Shown in pieces: positions 19,995 through 32,417 of a DNA stretch of 64,000 bases. Position 1 is the stretch's first letter, and each line of letters opens with the position of its first letter. The notes below the pieces were generated by a model. It worked only from the letters and a program-made list of their open reading frames with translations, was not told where the DNA came from and searched no databases. A program made the translations under genes and the position numbers. The DNA is from Dactylis glomerata (Eukaryota; Streptophyta; Magnoliopsida; Poales; Poaceae), in NCBI GenBank assembly GCA_007115705.1, contig QXEO01000550.1:1672111-1736110 (forward strand). Direction: 5' to 3'.

Positions 19995-21635
19995 TCAACT
20001 CCTTCTAGGCCTGAGAGATCCATCCTGGTTGGTAGGTAGGGCGCTCCTCCCCCTCCGCTGCCGTCGATGGCGGCGCCTTCGCCGGCTGCCACTCCGGCCC
20101 CGGTGGCCTCCAGGCAGGTGTCGACCCCCTCCGCCTCCTCTTCCTCCCGGCGGTGGGCGGACTACTCCGGCGACGAGGACGACGATCTGTCTCCGCGCTC
20201 CTACTGTGAGGTGTTGCGCAGCGGCTCGCCTCCTTCCCCCTCTCCGGCGGTGGTGCCCCCCCCTCTCCGGTGGCGTCGCCCTCTCCTTCTCCGGTGGCTC
20301 GTGGAGGCGCTCGGCCGTGGTCGGCCGCCCTCTCCCTGCTCGCGGCTGGGGCGGGCGCGGCGGCGCAGGTGGGCGCTGTGGACGGCGCGGCGCCCTCGCG
20401 CGTATAGTGGATTCACTCATCTCACATATAGTGGAGTCCCTCATCTCCATGGAATGGACGTCATCCTTATCCGAGCAACCTAGCAAAGAAGAAGACAACA
20501 CAAGAGGAGTAGAGGTTAAGTTGTTAGAAAGCACAATGTCCTCACTCAACTCATGTGGTGTATCACTCTTGCTCTTAAGGTGTATGTGGCTCTCATCCTT
20601 GCGTGGGGTAGGTTTCTTCCTCTCACATAGGCTATCAATATGTGGTTCTTGGTTTGCACGATGCTCTTGAGGTTGAGGTTGTCGATGGCGCACAAAGTTG
20701 TCGAAAGACGACATGAGTCGCTCCTTGAGCTCGGCGTCCGATAACCTCATCCTTGCGGCCCATTCCTTATTCTTTGCGGTGAGCTCCGCTTCCCATTCCG
20801 CCATGTTTGCGGCCCGTTCCGCCATTCGTGCGGTGAGCCTTGCGTCCAATTCCGTCATCTTGGCGGCCCATTCCTTCTCTTCTGTGTGGAACTTTTCGAG
20901 CCAAGGGTTGTTAGGTTCTCCATCTTTATCTTGGTTTGCGTGGTGCCGATCTTGATTCACCATAGGCGGGGCACCATGATGTGGTTGGCCTTGAGGTTGA
21001 TGTGCCGTTTGTCGCGGTTGTTCTTGATCTTGTTGATGATGTTCATGATGGCTTTGATGGTGATGATCATGAGCCTTGGAATACTTCTCGTGGCGATAAG
21101 ACCGTCTTGTAGGAGCCGTTGCGGAGGTGTCATGTGGGATGGGAAACACCATTGGAGACAAGGTCGCATCTTGGTAGGACATCTCACGGCTTGGCAATCT
21201 CGAAGCTCTTGTGGTGGTCCTCCTCGAGGAGTTGTCATGGACGTTGTCGTAAATGGGCTCTTCAAGGCATGGACACCATGTAGGTTGTTTGTGGTTAGCA
21301 CCATGCTCTTGAGGTTGGCGACGACGCTCATGGTCACCCACATGATTGGAGCGTGAAGAAGATCTTGATGAGCTCAACCTTGTGCGATGAGGAAGATCAT
21401 GTTGGCGTTGTGCTTGGTGAACTATGTGATGGTCTCGAGTATCTTGATGTGCCCATGCACGCTTGTCGTAGTCGAAGGAGTTGTCGATGTATTGTTTCTT
21501 GTCCACCTTGCTCATGTAGTCGAAGTTGTCGTCGATGTAGCGTTTCTTGTCCACCTTGCTCATGTAGTCAAAGTTGTCGTAGTCGGTGTAGTCCTCTATG
21601 AACTTTCCATGATAGCGTCCGTTGAGCCTAGACAT
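19995..21635 (-). pseudogene. B2 ORF: N-terminal half fused in frame to island sequence
   Basis: From ATG 21635 to about 20401 it closely matches the B1 ORF (MSRLNGRYHGKF start, DNFDYMSKVDKK repeats, coiled-coil-like segment, STICEMSEST). Relative to B1 it keeps an extra segment (about residues 205-260) that B1 lacks. At 20401 it leaves B sequence and stays open through the GC-rich island as an Arg/Pro-rich tail. The eight CSF modules, the polypurine tract and the LTR tail are absent. The fusion is most likely accidental. Confidence 0.65.
20067..20400 (+). other. Start of a Pro/Ser/Ala-rich frame, possibly a LINE ORF1 or gene 5' end
   Basis: An ATG at 20067 opens a frame beginning MAAPSPAATPAP, followed by RRWADYSGDEDDDLSPRSYC. 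That acidic 'WADYSGDED' start is reminiscent of plant LINE ORF1 or zinc-knuckle proteins. The frame crosses the junction into B2 sequence at 20401, so only ~111 codons are native. Identity is uncertain. Confidence 0.3.
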
Positions 21636-23780
21636 AGCTCACACAAGGCAAGATATATATATGTAGAAGTGGTGGTGGTTAGAAAACTACAATTAGAACA
21701 CTTCCCGTATAAACTATTGAATGGATGAAACACCGAAAGGACAACCGTGGTGCACAAGTTAGAACACACGCAAAAGGCTATATGGTGGATGGGAAGGAAA
21801 AGTGGAAATGCCAAACGAATATGATCAAAAGAAAAGTCTATTGTCAAATGTGGGTAAAATCCAAAATCAGATGTCAAGAACGATGATCTACGTCAAGGAA
21901 ACACGGAAACACACACAAAAGATATAATGGGGTTAGCGTGACCAAGGAAGTGAGCAAAGAAACAAAATGGTCCTAACGAAGACTATTAGCTCGGTGTCAC
22001 GTCAACGCAAGAGAGACCGTAGCTTGGTTGCATAAGAAAGAAGCAACAAGATTTGCACAAGATGCCACGCTTCTCTTTTCTCTCTTTTTGCTTACAAGCT
22101 TTGAACTCCTTTGTATCGGTGGAACACACACTCTTTTTGGATTTTTGGTGTTTCGATGCTTAAAAGCTTATTTGCTATCTATGTATGGCACACAATGGAT
22201 TTTTCCTCTTTTGTGTATCTCTCTCACCGAGCTTGCTTCGGAGCTTTGCTCAACTTATGCACACACACAAACCCTCTCACGGTCGTGAACACTTGTGCAA
22301 TGCTTCGCAACACTCGAAAAGCCACTCTCAATAGGATAGGTACACAAAGGAAGAAAAGATGTTACAAAGGTGGTGCAAGTTATACCTATGCAGAGATTAG
22401 GCGGTGTCAAAACACACAACTTGCGGCGATGTCGATGAAGATGGAGTCAAAAGACTAGTCGGAGTTCCGGTGTGCCGATGCCGTCGTCGCGATGTTGATG
22501 TAGGCGCGGTATTACTTGGCACGAACAAGGCACGCAAAAACCGAAATCCGAACACACAAGTTAATTCCCGAAAATTTGGGACAAAAAAAGACTCACAAAA
22601 GTTGTTAAATTTTGTGTCAAGATAACGCCGGATTTTGTGTCAAAGTGTCAAATGGATATCAATAGGGGTATTATAGTGTAGAAACGAGTCAAAATGGTGT
22701 TAAAGAGGTGTCAAAACTTTGTTGGCTGATGTACACCGGCTTAAGCCGGTTGGATGGCCGGCTATTTCCGGTCGTGGTGGTCAAGCTGGCGGATGTTGGC
22801 GGATGTGTGGGCGCGAGCTGCAGGGCGAGCTGGGTGCGTGTGCTGCGGGCGGAGCTGCTGACCAGGTGCGGCGTGGGCGTGCTGGTGTGCTGAGCAGGTG
22901 GGGTGCGGGAGGCACTGGGCGGTCGGCCTGCTGCGGGCGTGCGCGTGCGCGCGGGGCATGGGCGATGCTGGGCCGGAGCGGGTTCCTGGCGGGGCGAGTT
23001 GTCGGTTGCGTCGCGCGGGGGCCATGCGATGGAAGACGTTGGCGAGTGGAGCAGGGCCTGCACGTGGGCGGTGGCGCGTGGGGCAGCCGAGCAAGGAAGG
23101 AGCAAGGCCAGGGGCGAGCGCGTGGGGCTGGCGGAACTTGGAGCGGCCGAGCTGGGCGGGCTCGAGCTGCTGCGGCCAAAGGGCTGCGCGGGATGCGCAG
23201 AAGAGGAGCGGCCAGGGCGAGCAGGTGCTAGCGGAAGGGCGGCCAAGGCGCTGCGCGGCGTGGGCGGAAGGGCAGCTCTGTGGCTTGGCGCGCGCTGGGA
23301 GTGGTGCGACCGAGCTTGCTTGGGCGGGTAGGTAGGCGGCCGTCTTGGTGGAGGCTGAGCGAGGGCGAGCGAGGCAGGAGGCCGTGGAGTAGCGAGGCAG
23401 AGCGTCGTAGTGGTCGATTGCGTCGATTGGCTGGGCCGGCTTTAGCCGGCGTTCCGGGTTTAGCCGGTCTGAGGGCCGGCTTTAGCCGGTTTGCACTTTC
23501 TCGAGAAATTTCTGCGCGAGCTGTTCGTCGATTTGGGCAGAAATTGGAGTGGAAAATCGATGATTCCGAGCGAAATAAGAGGAATTGGGGCTAGAAATTT
23601 TGTGGTGATGTAGATCAACACCCAAAACATCAAATCTATGGAGCAAAACCACAAAAAACTCAACAAATCTTGAGATCAAAATTCGAGGCAATTTGGGGCT
23701 ATTTTTTGGATTTTCGAAATTTATGGTGGAAATCACAAACGAGAGTAAATCCGTGGCAACCAAAAGCTGCTGATACCATA
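21636..23780 (-). mobile_element. B2 leader with a different GC-rich cassette
   Basis: 21636-22735 is collinear with the B1 leader. The palindrome-bracketed GC-rich block (about 22735-23490) differs in its interior from that of B1. The last ~290 bp match the B1 leader again and end in the same primer-site variant beside the LTR at 23781. Confidence 0.65.
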
Positions 23781-24542
23781 TGATGAGGGGTGACCTCTTG
23801 GGGTGTGGCCCGATCTTCACGGATTCACGAGATTTGTGGTGGGGAACGAGGATGAACACGAAGAACACGATGAACACGGTGAACAAATCAAAGGCAAATT
23901 CACACACACAAGATACACACCGGTTGTCCTCGTTGGCCCGATTCACCAACTCAATAGAATCACAAGGAAGAGACTCCAAGAGTAGAATTCCTTGTGAGAG
24001 ATTGATATGCTTGGAATAGAATTCCAATTGGAGAAGAGACCAATCAATTAGATAGAATTACACACACAAGTATGCAAGAGATCCAAATCAAGGTAGAATT
24101 CTCCAACTAGAAGAGATCCCAAACAAAGAGGAAGATTTCTAGATGTAGATCTAGTTGGGTTCCCTCAAGGGAGAAGGCATCATGCCAATTTTATCTTAAT
24201 TCATCTCTAGGGGAGGGGGAGCCATATATATAGGCAGCCACGAGCTAGGGGTAGTTTGGTCAGTAGGGAAATAGATAACATAGGTGGCTTCATGGCCAAG
24301 ACATAGGTGACTCGAGCAGGCCGGCTATAGCCAAGGTTAGGGCCAGCTTTAGCCGGTGGGCCGGCTTTAGCCGGGGTAGGACCGGCTTTAACCGGTCCAG
24401 CTTCAACTGCCGCCTCTTCTTGCGGCGTTTCCAAGCTTCTTTCCGGTGATTCTTCTTCTTCCTTCTCTTCCACGCCTCGATGATGTCGGACTTGATTGTT
24501 GACGCACATGATGTTGCGAGGTCCGAAAGCCACCCCACATCA
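23781..24542 (-). repeat. Family B LTR 3 (762 bp)
   Basis: Complete from TGATGAGGGG to CCCCACATCA in plus orientation. It has an extra 18-bp palindrome unit near 24345 compared with LTR 4. It is the 5' LTR of B2 and the 3' LTR of the remnant B3. The LTR frame encodes RLKP-type repeats and ends SWP. Confidence 0.85.
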
Positions 24543-25045
24543 TGTTGTCAACATCATGTTGTCTACGGCGCGGAAGCAGGTGGATGCGGGACGAGGCGGA
24601 GCGGGCCGTGGAGCAAGCTGAGCGAGGCGGTGGTTGCTGGAGCCGTACGCGCGAGGGATCGAGGCGGATCGATGGCGCCGACTGGCAGGAGATGGACTGG
24701 GCCGGCTTTAGCCGGTGCACCGGCTTTAGCCGGTCTGAGGTCCGGCTTTAGCCGGTTCGGATTTTTCGAGAAATTTCTGCGCGAGCTATTCGTCGATTTG
24801 GGCGGAAACTGAGACAGAAAATCGACGAATCCGAGAGAAATAAGAGGAATTGGGGCTAGAAAATTTGTGGCAATGTAGATCAACACCCAAAACATCAAAT
24901 CTATGGATCAAAACCACAAAAACTCAACAAATCTTGAGATCAAAATTCGAGGCAATTTTGGGGCTATTTTTTGGATTTTCGAAATTTATGGTGGAAATCA
25001 CAAACGAGAGTAAATCCGTGGCAACCAAAAGCTGCTGATACCATA
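24543..25045 (-). mobile_element. B3: internal-deletion remnant with leader only
   Basis: After LTR 3 come about 22 bp rich in ATCATGTTGTC. Sequence from about 24568 then matches the B1 leader (5787-6268) closely, up to the next LTR. The whole ORF and the polypurine tract are gone. Confidence 0.75.
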
Positions 25046-25799
25046 TGATGAGGGGTGACCTCTTGGGTGTGGCCCGATCTTCACGGATTCATGAGATTTG
25101 TGGCGGGGAATGGGATGAACATGAAGAACACGATGAACACAGTGAACAAATCGAAGGCAAACTCACACACACAAGATACACACCTGTTGTCCTCGTTGGC
25201 CCGATTCACCAACTCAATAGAATCACAAGGAAGAGACTCCAAGAGTAGAATTCCTTGTGAGAGATTGACTTGCTTGGAATAGAATTCCAATTGGAGAAGA
25301 GACCAATCAATTGGATAGAATTACACACTCTTGTATGCAAGAGATCCAAATCAAGGTAGAATTCTCCAAATAGAAGAGATCCCAAACAAAGAGGATGATT
25401 TTCTAGATGTAGATCTAGTTGGGTTCCCTCAAGGGAGAAGGCATCATGCCAATTTTATCTTAATTCATCTCTATCTTGTCTCTAGGGGAGGGGGAGCCAT
25501 ATATATAGGGAGCCACGAGCTAGGGGTAGTTTGGTCACTAGGGAGAAAGATAACAAAGGTGACTTCATGGCCAAGACATAGCTGACACGAGCAGGCCGGC
25601 TATAGCCGAGGTTAAGGCCGGCTTTAGCCGGGGTAGGACCGGCTTTAGCCGGTCCAGCTTCAGCCGCAACCTCTTCTTGCGGCGCTTCCAAGCTTCTATC
25701 CGGTTGTTCTTCTTCTTCCTTCTCTTCCACGCCTCGATGATGTCGGACTTGATTGTTGACGCACATGATGTTGCGAGGTCCGAAAGCCACCCCACATCA
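25046..25799 (-). repeat. Family B LTR 4 (754 bp), right end of the B array
   Basis: Complete LTR. It abuts C1 gag coding sequence at 25800, where other C copies read continuously (FNTKLDA), so this is the true right boundary of the array. Five bases after the LTR are ATTCA; the matching left copy would lie off the window. Confidence 0.85.
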
Positions 25800-26745
25800 A
25801 TTCAACACCAAGCTTGACGCCAAGTTCCAGGAAGTCCTGGCCCGTTTGCCACCACAGTCACAGCCGGGCATCCATGTCCCACGTGCTCGCCGTGTTCCTC
25901 TCGTACCGCCATCTGCGGGTACCGTTACAGCTGCGGCAGCTGCTGCGGCCGCTACGGAGGTAGCCACCCAGGATGGATATGCTGCTGACGAGGGGGAACA
26001 CGAGTTCGAAGATGAAAACGAGCTTGAGGAGGACAAGGTCCAACACCCTGCACCTGGCCATCCACGGCAATACAACCGCAATGCTCGTTCACCTCCACGT
26101 CCGGTACGTGATGATGAACATGTTGCCAAACTGAAATTGAATATTCCGCCATTTGAGGGTAGATATAATCCTGATGCATATCTCACTTGGGAATTAGAAG
26201 TAGAGCAACATTTTGCCTGTTTACGCTATCCTGAGCATTTGCGTGTTAGTGCTGCTACATGTGAATTTACAGATTTTGCTTCTATCTGGTGGTCTGAACA
26301 TTGTAGAGTCAATCATGCTAATATTCCTGCTACTTGGCTTGGTCTAAAACATGCCATGCATACTCATTTTGTACCTCCATATTATCAACAGGACTTGCTT
26401 AAAAAATTAGCTAGTTTAGAACAAGGCAAAAATTCCGTAGAAGAATATTATCAAGAGTTACAAACAGGCATGATTCGTTGTGGTATTGTAGAGGATAATG
26501 AAGCTATGCTTGCACGTTTCTTTGGTGGTTTAAATAAGGAGATTCAGCATATTTTAGACTATAAGGAGTACAACACTATTACTCGTTTATTTCATCTTGC
26601 TTGCAAAGCTGAACTTGAAGATCAGGATCGTCAACCATCATGGAGAAGAGCTAATAATTCTGCAGGTTGTACTTCTTCATGGTCTGCGCGCCAATCAGCT
26701 CCACCTTCTCGTGGGGATGCACCAGGCCCTTCCACCTCCAGGTAT
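25800..26745 (+). pseudogene. gag: C1 gag, middle part
   Basis: The reading frame matches C3 gag from FNTKLDAKFQEVL onward: Ala-rich and acidic linker, then the gag core (LNIPPFEGRYNPDAYLTWE, WWSEHCRVNHANIP, FVPPYYQQDL, SVEEYYQELQTGMI). The 5' end was displaced by the B array and lies off-window. The 3' end is cut by element E inside SGPSTSRY-type sequence (GGTAT duplication at 26741-26745). Confidence 0.85.
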
Positions 26746-28612
26746 TGATAAGGGGTGGCCCGATCTTCTCGTGAGCGATACGATGGTGATGATGGCAGCG
26801 GATGATTGTCGGGGATAACTTGGTGTCACCGATGAACTCTCCTCGCTTGAACCCTGATGCCAATGCAACAGCTCTCAAACCCTGTAGGATATTCACGACT
26901 CCACACACTTGCGCACGTAGCCGTCGACCACGAAACGGTAGTTTGCAATCTACTGATTCCCAGTGGAACAACAGATCACACTAAACTTGCAGCAGTATAA
27001 CACCAAATCCAGATGAATTGGTGCGGAGGAATTCAGATGAATGCTTACAGCAGTTCAACGAAATAATCTGTAGTCTAAACGTGGTCTAACCCTAATTGAG
27101 GGGGCGCCCAGGGGTACTTATAGGTGGCCGGGCGTCCTCAGCTTTGACCTGGCCCAAAACCTGCCTGGTTTGGGCCCAAACTGACTCGGTTCGACTCAAA
27201 CGGGTACATACCGACCCATATATGGGTTCGGCCTAATTTTAGCACGCAGGCCATGTGTATAGCGCGCCTTAGACGTGTATACATCGTGTCGAAGGCAGTC
27301 CTAGTGCGCCATCACGTGATGCGTGGTGACGTGTTGCTCCTGGAGTCCTGTCGCGCGCGCACAAGACTCCTTCTCTCTTTTTTTTCTTTCTGTTTCCTTC
27401 TTTCCTTTCCGTGTCCTGTAGGGACTCTTACTCCTGGACTTCACGATCGCTGAGCGCTGGCTGGTAAACAATCATGCGTTGGACGCTGACAATCCTGCCC
27501 ACGCGCGATTGATCCTTTATATTTTTTTTCTAATTCCTTGCTTGTAGCCAACGAACAGAAAATCTACGTGGATCGGATCAAGAAAAATTGCAACCACGAC
27601 CTGCGCACTGCTGCTCTTCTCGGCGTGGCCGCCGCCACCCACCGCGAGCGGCGATAATAATTCTCCAGCAGTTTTGTGATCTCTTCCTCCAAAAAAAAAC
27701 CACACCGACTAACAGATCTTGCGATCAGTCCGTCGACAAAAACTCTGCACCGTGATCAACCTAGAGCTCTGATACCAAGATGATGAAGAGGTGGCCCGAT
27801 CTTCTCGTGAGCGATACGATGGTGATGATGGCAGCGGATGATTGTCGGGGATAACTTGGTGTCACCGATGAACTCTCCTCGCCTGAACCCTGATGCCAAT
27901 GCAACAGCTCTCAAACCCTGTAGGATATTCACGACTCCACACACTTGCGCACGTAGCCGTCGACCACGAAACGGTAGTTTGCAATCTACTGATTCCTAGT
28001 GGAACAACAGATCACACTAAACTTGCAGCAGTATAACACCAAATCCAGATGAATTGGTGCGGAGGAATTCAGATGAATGCTTACAGCAGTTCAACGAAAT
28101 AATCTGTAGTCTAAACGTGGTCTAACCCTAATTGAGGGGGCGCCCAGGGGTACTTATAGGTGGCCGGGCGTCCTCAGCTTTGACCTGGCCCAAAACCTGC
28201 CTGGTTTGGGCCCAAACTGACTCGGTTCGACTCAAACGGGTACATACCGACCCATATATGGGTTCGGCCTAATTTTAGCACGCAGGCCATGTGTATAGCG
28301 CGCCTTAGACGTGTATACATCGTGTCGAAGGTAGTCCTAGTGCGCCATCACGTGCTCGTGCTCATCCAGACTTGATCTCCACTTGTCTCTCGATCGCCGT
28401 CCTCCCTCTCCTCCCGCTGGCGATATCTTGACAGATGACGTACCTAAATACAACATATTACATCGCTTTTAGGTAGTATATAATTCGGAGATATGAAGAC
28501 ATTCTTTTCAACTAGGAAAGAATTCACCTTATAATAATCATCAATTAGACTCAATATTTCCTTCCAGCTCAAACACTCAAAATCAGCATGATCCATGATT
28601 GTATCCTCATCA
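26746..28612 (-). mobile_element. Element E: deletion derivative of a CRM-like element inside C1
   Basis: Target duplication GGTAT at 26741-26745 and 28613-28617. The right (5') LTR is whole. The left (3') LTR keeps only its first 573 bp in plus orientation. Between them remains about 450 bp of leader (27319-27767) ending in the primer site TGGTATCAGAGC at 27766-27777. All coding sequence, the polypurine tract and part of the 3' LTR are missing as one deletion ending near CACGTG (27318). Confidence 0.85.
27781..28612 (-). repeat. 5' LTR of element E (832 bp)
   Basis: The sense strand begins TGATGAGGATAC, next to the GGTAT duplication. The opening frame (DEDTIMDHAD...) continues for about 57 codons to a tail with YILPKSD. 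This resembles the LPKS tails encoded by the LTRs of A, C and G, so E belongs to the same wider group although its own pol is lost. Confidence 0.75.
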
Positions 28613-28617
28613 GGTAT

Positions 28618-29649
28618 ACCACGCCCACATCAAGAACGCCACCTGCTCCTGCTCCATCACCATCTACTGGTCCGACACAGAGTTCGTCTTCCATGGCCTC
28701 CACGGGGAAGACTCGCGACATTCAATGTCGTAAATGTTTTGGGTTTGGTCACATCGAAAAATAATGTAGAACCAAACATGTGATGGTGGTGCTTGAAGAT
28801 GGCGAATATGACTCTGCGAGTGATTTTGATGATGATACATTGGCACTTATTGCTGCATGTGATGGTGCCAATTCTGATTCTGATAAGGAGATGGAGGTAA
28901 TGGGAGCTGAAACTGCTGATCTATACAAGAGTTTAGTTGCCCAACGTGTCTTGAGTGTGCAATTGAGCAAAGCTGAGCATGATCAATGCCACAATTTGTT
29001 TCAAACAAGAGGCATTGTTAAGGAAAGAGCTATTCGGATCATCATAGATGGAGGGAGTTGTAACAATCTGGCTAGTATTGACATGGTGGAGAAGCTTGCT
29101 CTACCCACACGACAACGACCTCATCCCTATTACATTCAATGGTTTGAGAGCTCCCGTAAGCTCAAGGTAACAAGAACTGCACGCGTGCATTTTACTATTG
29201 GTACCTATTCAGATTTTGTTGATTGTGATGTTGTACCTATGCAAGCTTGTTCTTTGTTACTTGGTAGACCATGGCAATTTGATAGAGAATCTGTACATAA
29301 TGGTAAAACTAATCAGTATTCTCTTACACATGCTGGCAAGAAAATTGGACTTAAACCAATGACTCCGAAACAAATTTTGAAAGATGATCTTGCTAGAGCT
29401 AGTAGATTAAAAAATGAGGAAAAATATAAGAGTGAGAATCAGATTATTGCTGCAGATTTTGTACCCTCTAAGCATACTTCTAAATCTGATTCTAACCATG
29501 CTACTGAAATTCGTTTGAAGAATCCTTGTTTACTTGCTAGCAAATCTGATCTTGCTGACATTGATGTGAATATTACTCCATGCTATGCCATTGTTTGCAA
29601 AGAAGTTCTGTTTTCATTTGAGGATATGCCTCCTTCTTTGCCACCTCGT
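28618..29649 (+). pseudogene. C1 gag C-terminus and protease
   Basis: Continues C1 after E. It has the zinc knuckle CRKCFGFGHIEK followed by TAA (28762-28764) where C3 and C4 have GAA, then an open frame through the acidic region and protease (IIIDGGSCNNLAS, SLLLGRPWQFD) to MPPSLPP. It then breaks off at about 29649 and joins leader sequence of C2. The reverse transcriptase half of C1 is absent. Confidence 0.8.
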
Positions 29650-30111
29650 TGATGTGCGGCCTTCAGAACACTCAGAATTCCCAAAAGAGTCCGGGAAGGT
29701 CGAGTTTGTGCCCTCTGAAGTTTCGGACCCAGAAATTCCTGCAGATCTTCACTTATATCTTGCTTTTGAGCTTTTTCTTGCTGCTTGTTGTGCCGCGCCG
29801 TGACTCTCTTAGTGTTCTCGGCTCGCGTCTCTAGCACGGTCTAGCCTAGGACCAGCACAGTACCGTGGTTGAGCATTCATTCAACATTGCATTACTGTTT
29901 TGATATTTGCTGTTTCTTTTCTACCATATAAGCCTTCCTACAGCTCCACATATTTCTGCACGTGCTTTGTATCGACACTTGGTAATCGCTTTGTGCAATT
30001 TTGGGAGTCACTGATCTTTGCTGGTTGCATATCACCTTCCTCCTGTTTGGTAAGAACCTGTAAGAGCTTTGTATACCGCTTTGTATATTTGTGCTTGCTT
30101 CTACGCTAACC

Positions 30112-32417
30112 ATGACATGAACCACGAAGGATGATGTTGATCCGGAGAAGATGACTAGTGCAGAGTTGCATGCCCACTTCACTCGGCTATTGGTGGGGCA
30201 TGCACAAGATGTGGACACACGCTTGGGTGATCTTGATTCCAAGCTTTCTGATGCGATGGACAAGATTGCTGGCCTTGAGGCATCCTTCAACACCAAGCTC
30301 GACGCCAAGTTCTAGGAAGTCCTGGCCCATTTACCACCACAGTCACAACCGGGCGTCCATGTCCCACGTGCTCGCCGTGTTCCTCTCGTACCGCCATCTG
30401 CGGGTACCGTTACAGCTGCGGCCGCTATGGAGGCAACCACCCAGGATGGATATGCTGCTGACGAGGGGGAACACGAGTTCGATGATGAAAACGAGCTCGA
30501 GGAGGACGAGGTCCAACAACCTGCACCTGGCCGTCCGCGGTAATACAACCGCAACGCTCGTCCACCTCTACGTCCGGTACGTGATGATGAACATGTTGCC
30601 AAACTGAAATTGAATATTCCGCCATTTGACGGTAGATATAATCCTGATGCATATCTCACTTGGGAATTAGAAGTAGAGCAACGTTTTGCATGTTTACGCT
30701 ATCCTGAGCATTTGCGTGTTAGTGCTGCTACATGTGAATTTACAGATTTTGCTTCTATCTGGTGGTCTGAACATTGTAGAGTCAATCATGCTAATATTCC
30801 TGCTACTTGGCTTGGTCTAAAACAGGCCATGCGTACTCGTTTTGTACCTCCACATTATCCATGAGACTTGTTTAAAAAATTAGCTCGTTTAGAACAAGTC
30901 AAAAATTTCGTATAAGAATATTATAAAGGGTTACAAATGGGCATGATTCATTGTGGTATTGTAGAGGATAATGAACCTATGCTTGCACGTTTCTTTGGTG
31001 GTTTAAATAAGGAGATTCAGCATATTTTATACTATAAGGAGTACAACACTATTACTCATTTATTTCATCTTGCTTGCAAAGCTGAACTTGAAGTGCAGGA
31101 TCGTCAACCATCATGGAGAAGAGCTAATAATTCTGTAGGTCGTACTTCTTCATGGTCTGTGCGCCAATCAGCTCCACCTTCTCGTGGGGATGCACCAGGC
31201 CCTTCCACCTCCAGGTATACCACGCCCACATCAAGAACGCCACCTGCTCCTGCTCCATCACCATCTGCTGGTCCAACATGGAGTTCATCTTCCATGGCCT
31301 CCACGGGGAAGACTCGCGACATTCAATGTCGTAAATGTTTTGGGTTTGGTCACATCGAAAAATAATGTAGAACCAAACGTGTGATGGTTGTGTTGAAGAT
31401 GGCAAATATGACTCTGCGAGTGATTTTGATGATGATACATTGGCACTTATTGCTGCACGTGATGGTGCCAATTCTGATTCTGACAAGGAGATGGAGGTAA
31501 TGGGAGCTGAAACTGCTGATCAATACAAGAGTTTAGTTGCCCAACGTGTCTTGAGTGTGCAATTGAGCAAAGTTGAGCATGATCAACGCCACAATTTGTT
31601 TCAAACAAGAGGCATTGTTAAGGAAAGAGCTATCCGGATCATCATTGATGGAGGGAGTTGTAACAATCTGGCTAGGATTGACATGGTGGAGAAGCTTGCT
31701 CTACCCACATGACAACGACCTCATCCCTATTACATTCAATGGTTTGAGAGCTCCTGTAAGCTCAAGGTAACAAGAACTGCATGCATGCATTTTACTATTG
31801 GTACCTATTCAGATTTTGTTGATTGTGATGTTGTACCTATGCAAGCTTGTTCTTTGTTACTTGGTAGACCATGGCAATTTGATAGAGAATCTGTACATAA
31901 TGGTAAAACTAATCAATATTCTCTTACACATGCTGGCAAGAAAATTGGACTTAAACTAATGACTCCGGAACAAATTTTGAAAGATGATCTTGCTAGAGCT
32001 AGTAGATTAAAAAACGAGGAAAAACATAAGAGTGAGAATCAGATTATTGCTGCAGATTTTGTACCCTCTAAGCATACTTCTAAATCTGATTCTAACCATG
32101 CTACTGAAATTCATTTGAAGAATCCTTGTTTACTTGCTAGCAAATCTGATCTTGCTGACATTGATGTGAATATTACTCCATGCTATGCCATTGTTTGCAA
32201 AGAAGTTCTGTTTTCATTTGAGGATATGCCTCCTTCTTTGCCACCTGCGGTTGCTAACCTTTTGCAGGAATACATGGACGTTTTCCCACAAGATGTTCCA
32301 GCTGGACTTCCACCTATTCGTGGGATAGAACACCAAATTGATTTGATTCCAGGAGCCTCGCTGCCCAACCGAGCGCCATATCGCACCAATCCTAAAGAAA
32401 CAAAAGAGATCCAATGA
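30112..32417 (+). pseudogene. C2 gag-protease, heavily mutated
   Basis: Collinear with C3 gag-protease. In-frame stops are at 30118, 30313, 30541, 30862, 30913 and 31363 (the last being the GAA to TAA change in the knuckle shared with C1). A one-base loss near 31396 shifts the frame. TGA codons at 31710 and 32415 follow in the shifted frame. It retains IIIDGGSCNNLA and LLLGRPWQFD. Confidence 0.85.

Larger units (their letters stand above)
18649..20400. other. Non-LTR island within the B array
   Basis: Sequence unlike anything else in the window, lying between the truncated LTR 2 and the truncated B2 ORF. It includes AT-rich low-copy-looking stretches, leucine-rich-repeat-like codons (19611-19950) and a GC-rich 3' part (20030-20400). 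No intact gene was seen. It may be host DNA trapped between two truncated B copies, or a fragment acquired during repair. Confidence 0.5.

Noticed and set aside
22689..23335. Frames up to 185 codons, Pro/Ala-rich, in the B2 cassette
   Set aside because: Same compositional cause; multiple overlapping frames and no start context in common with B1.
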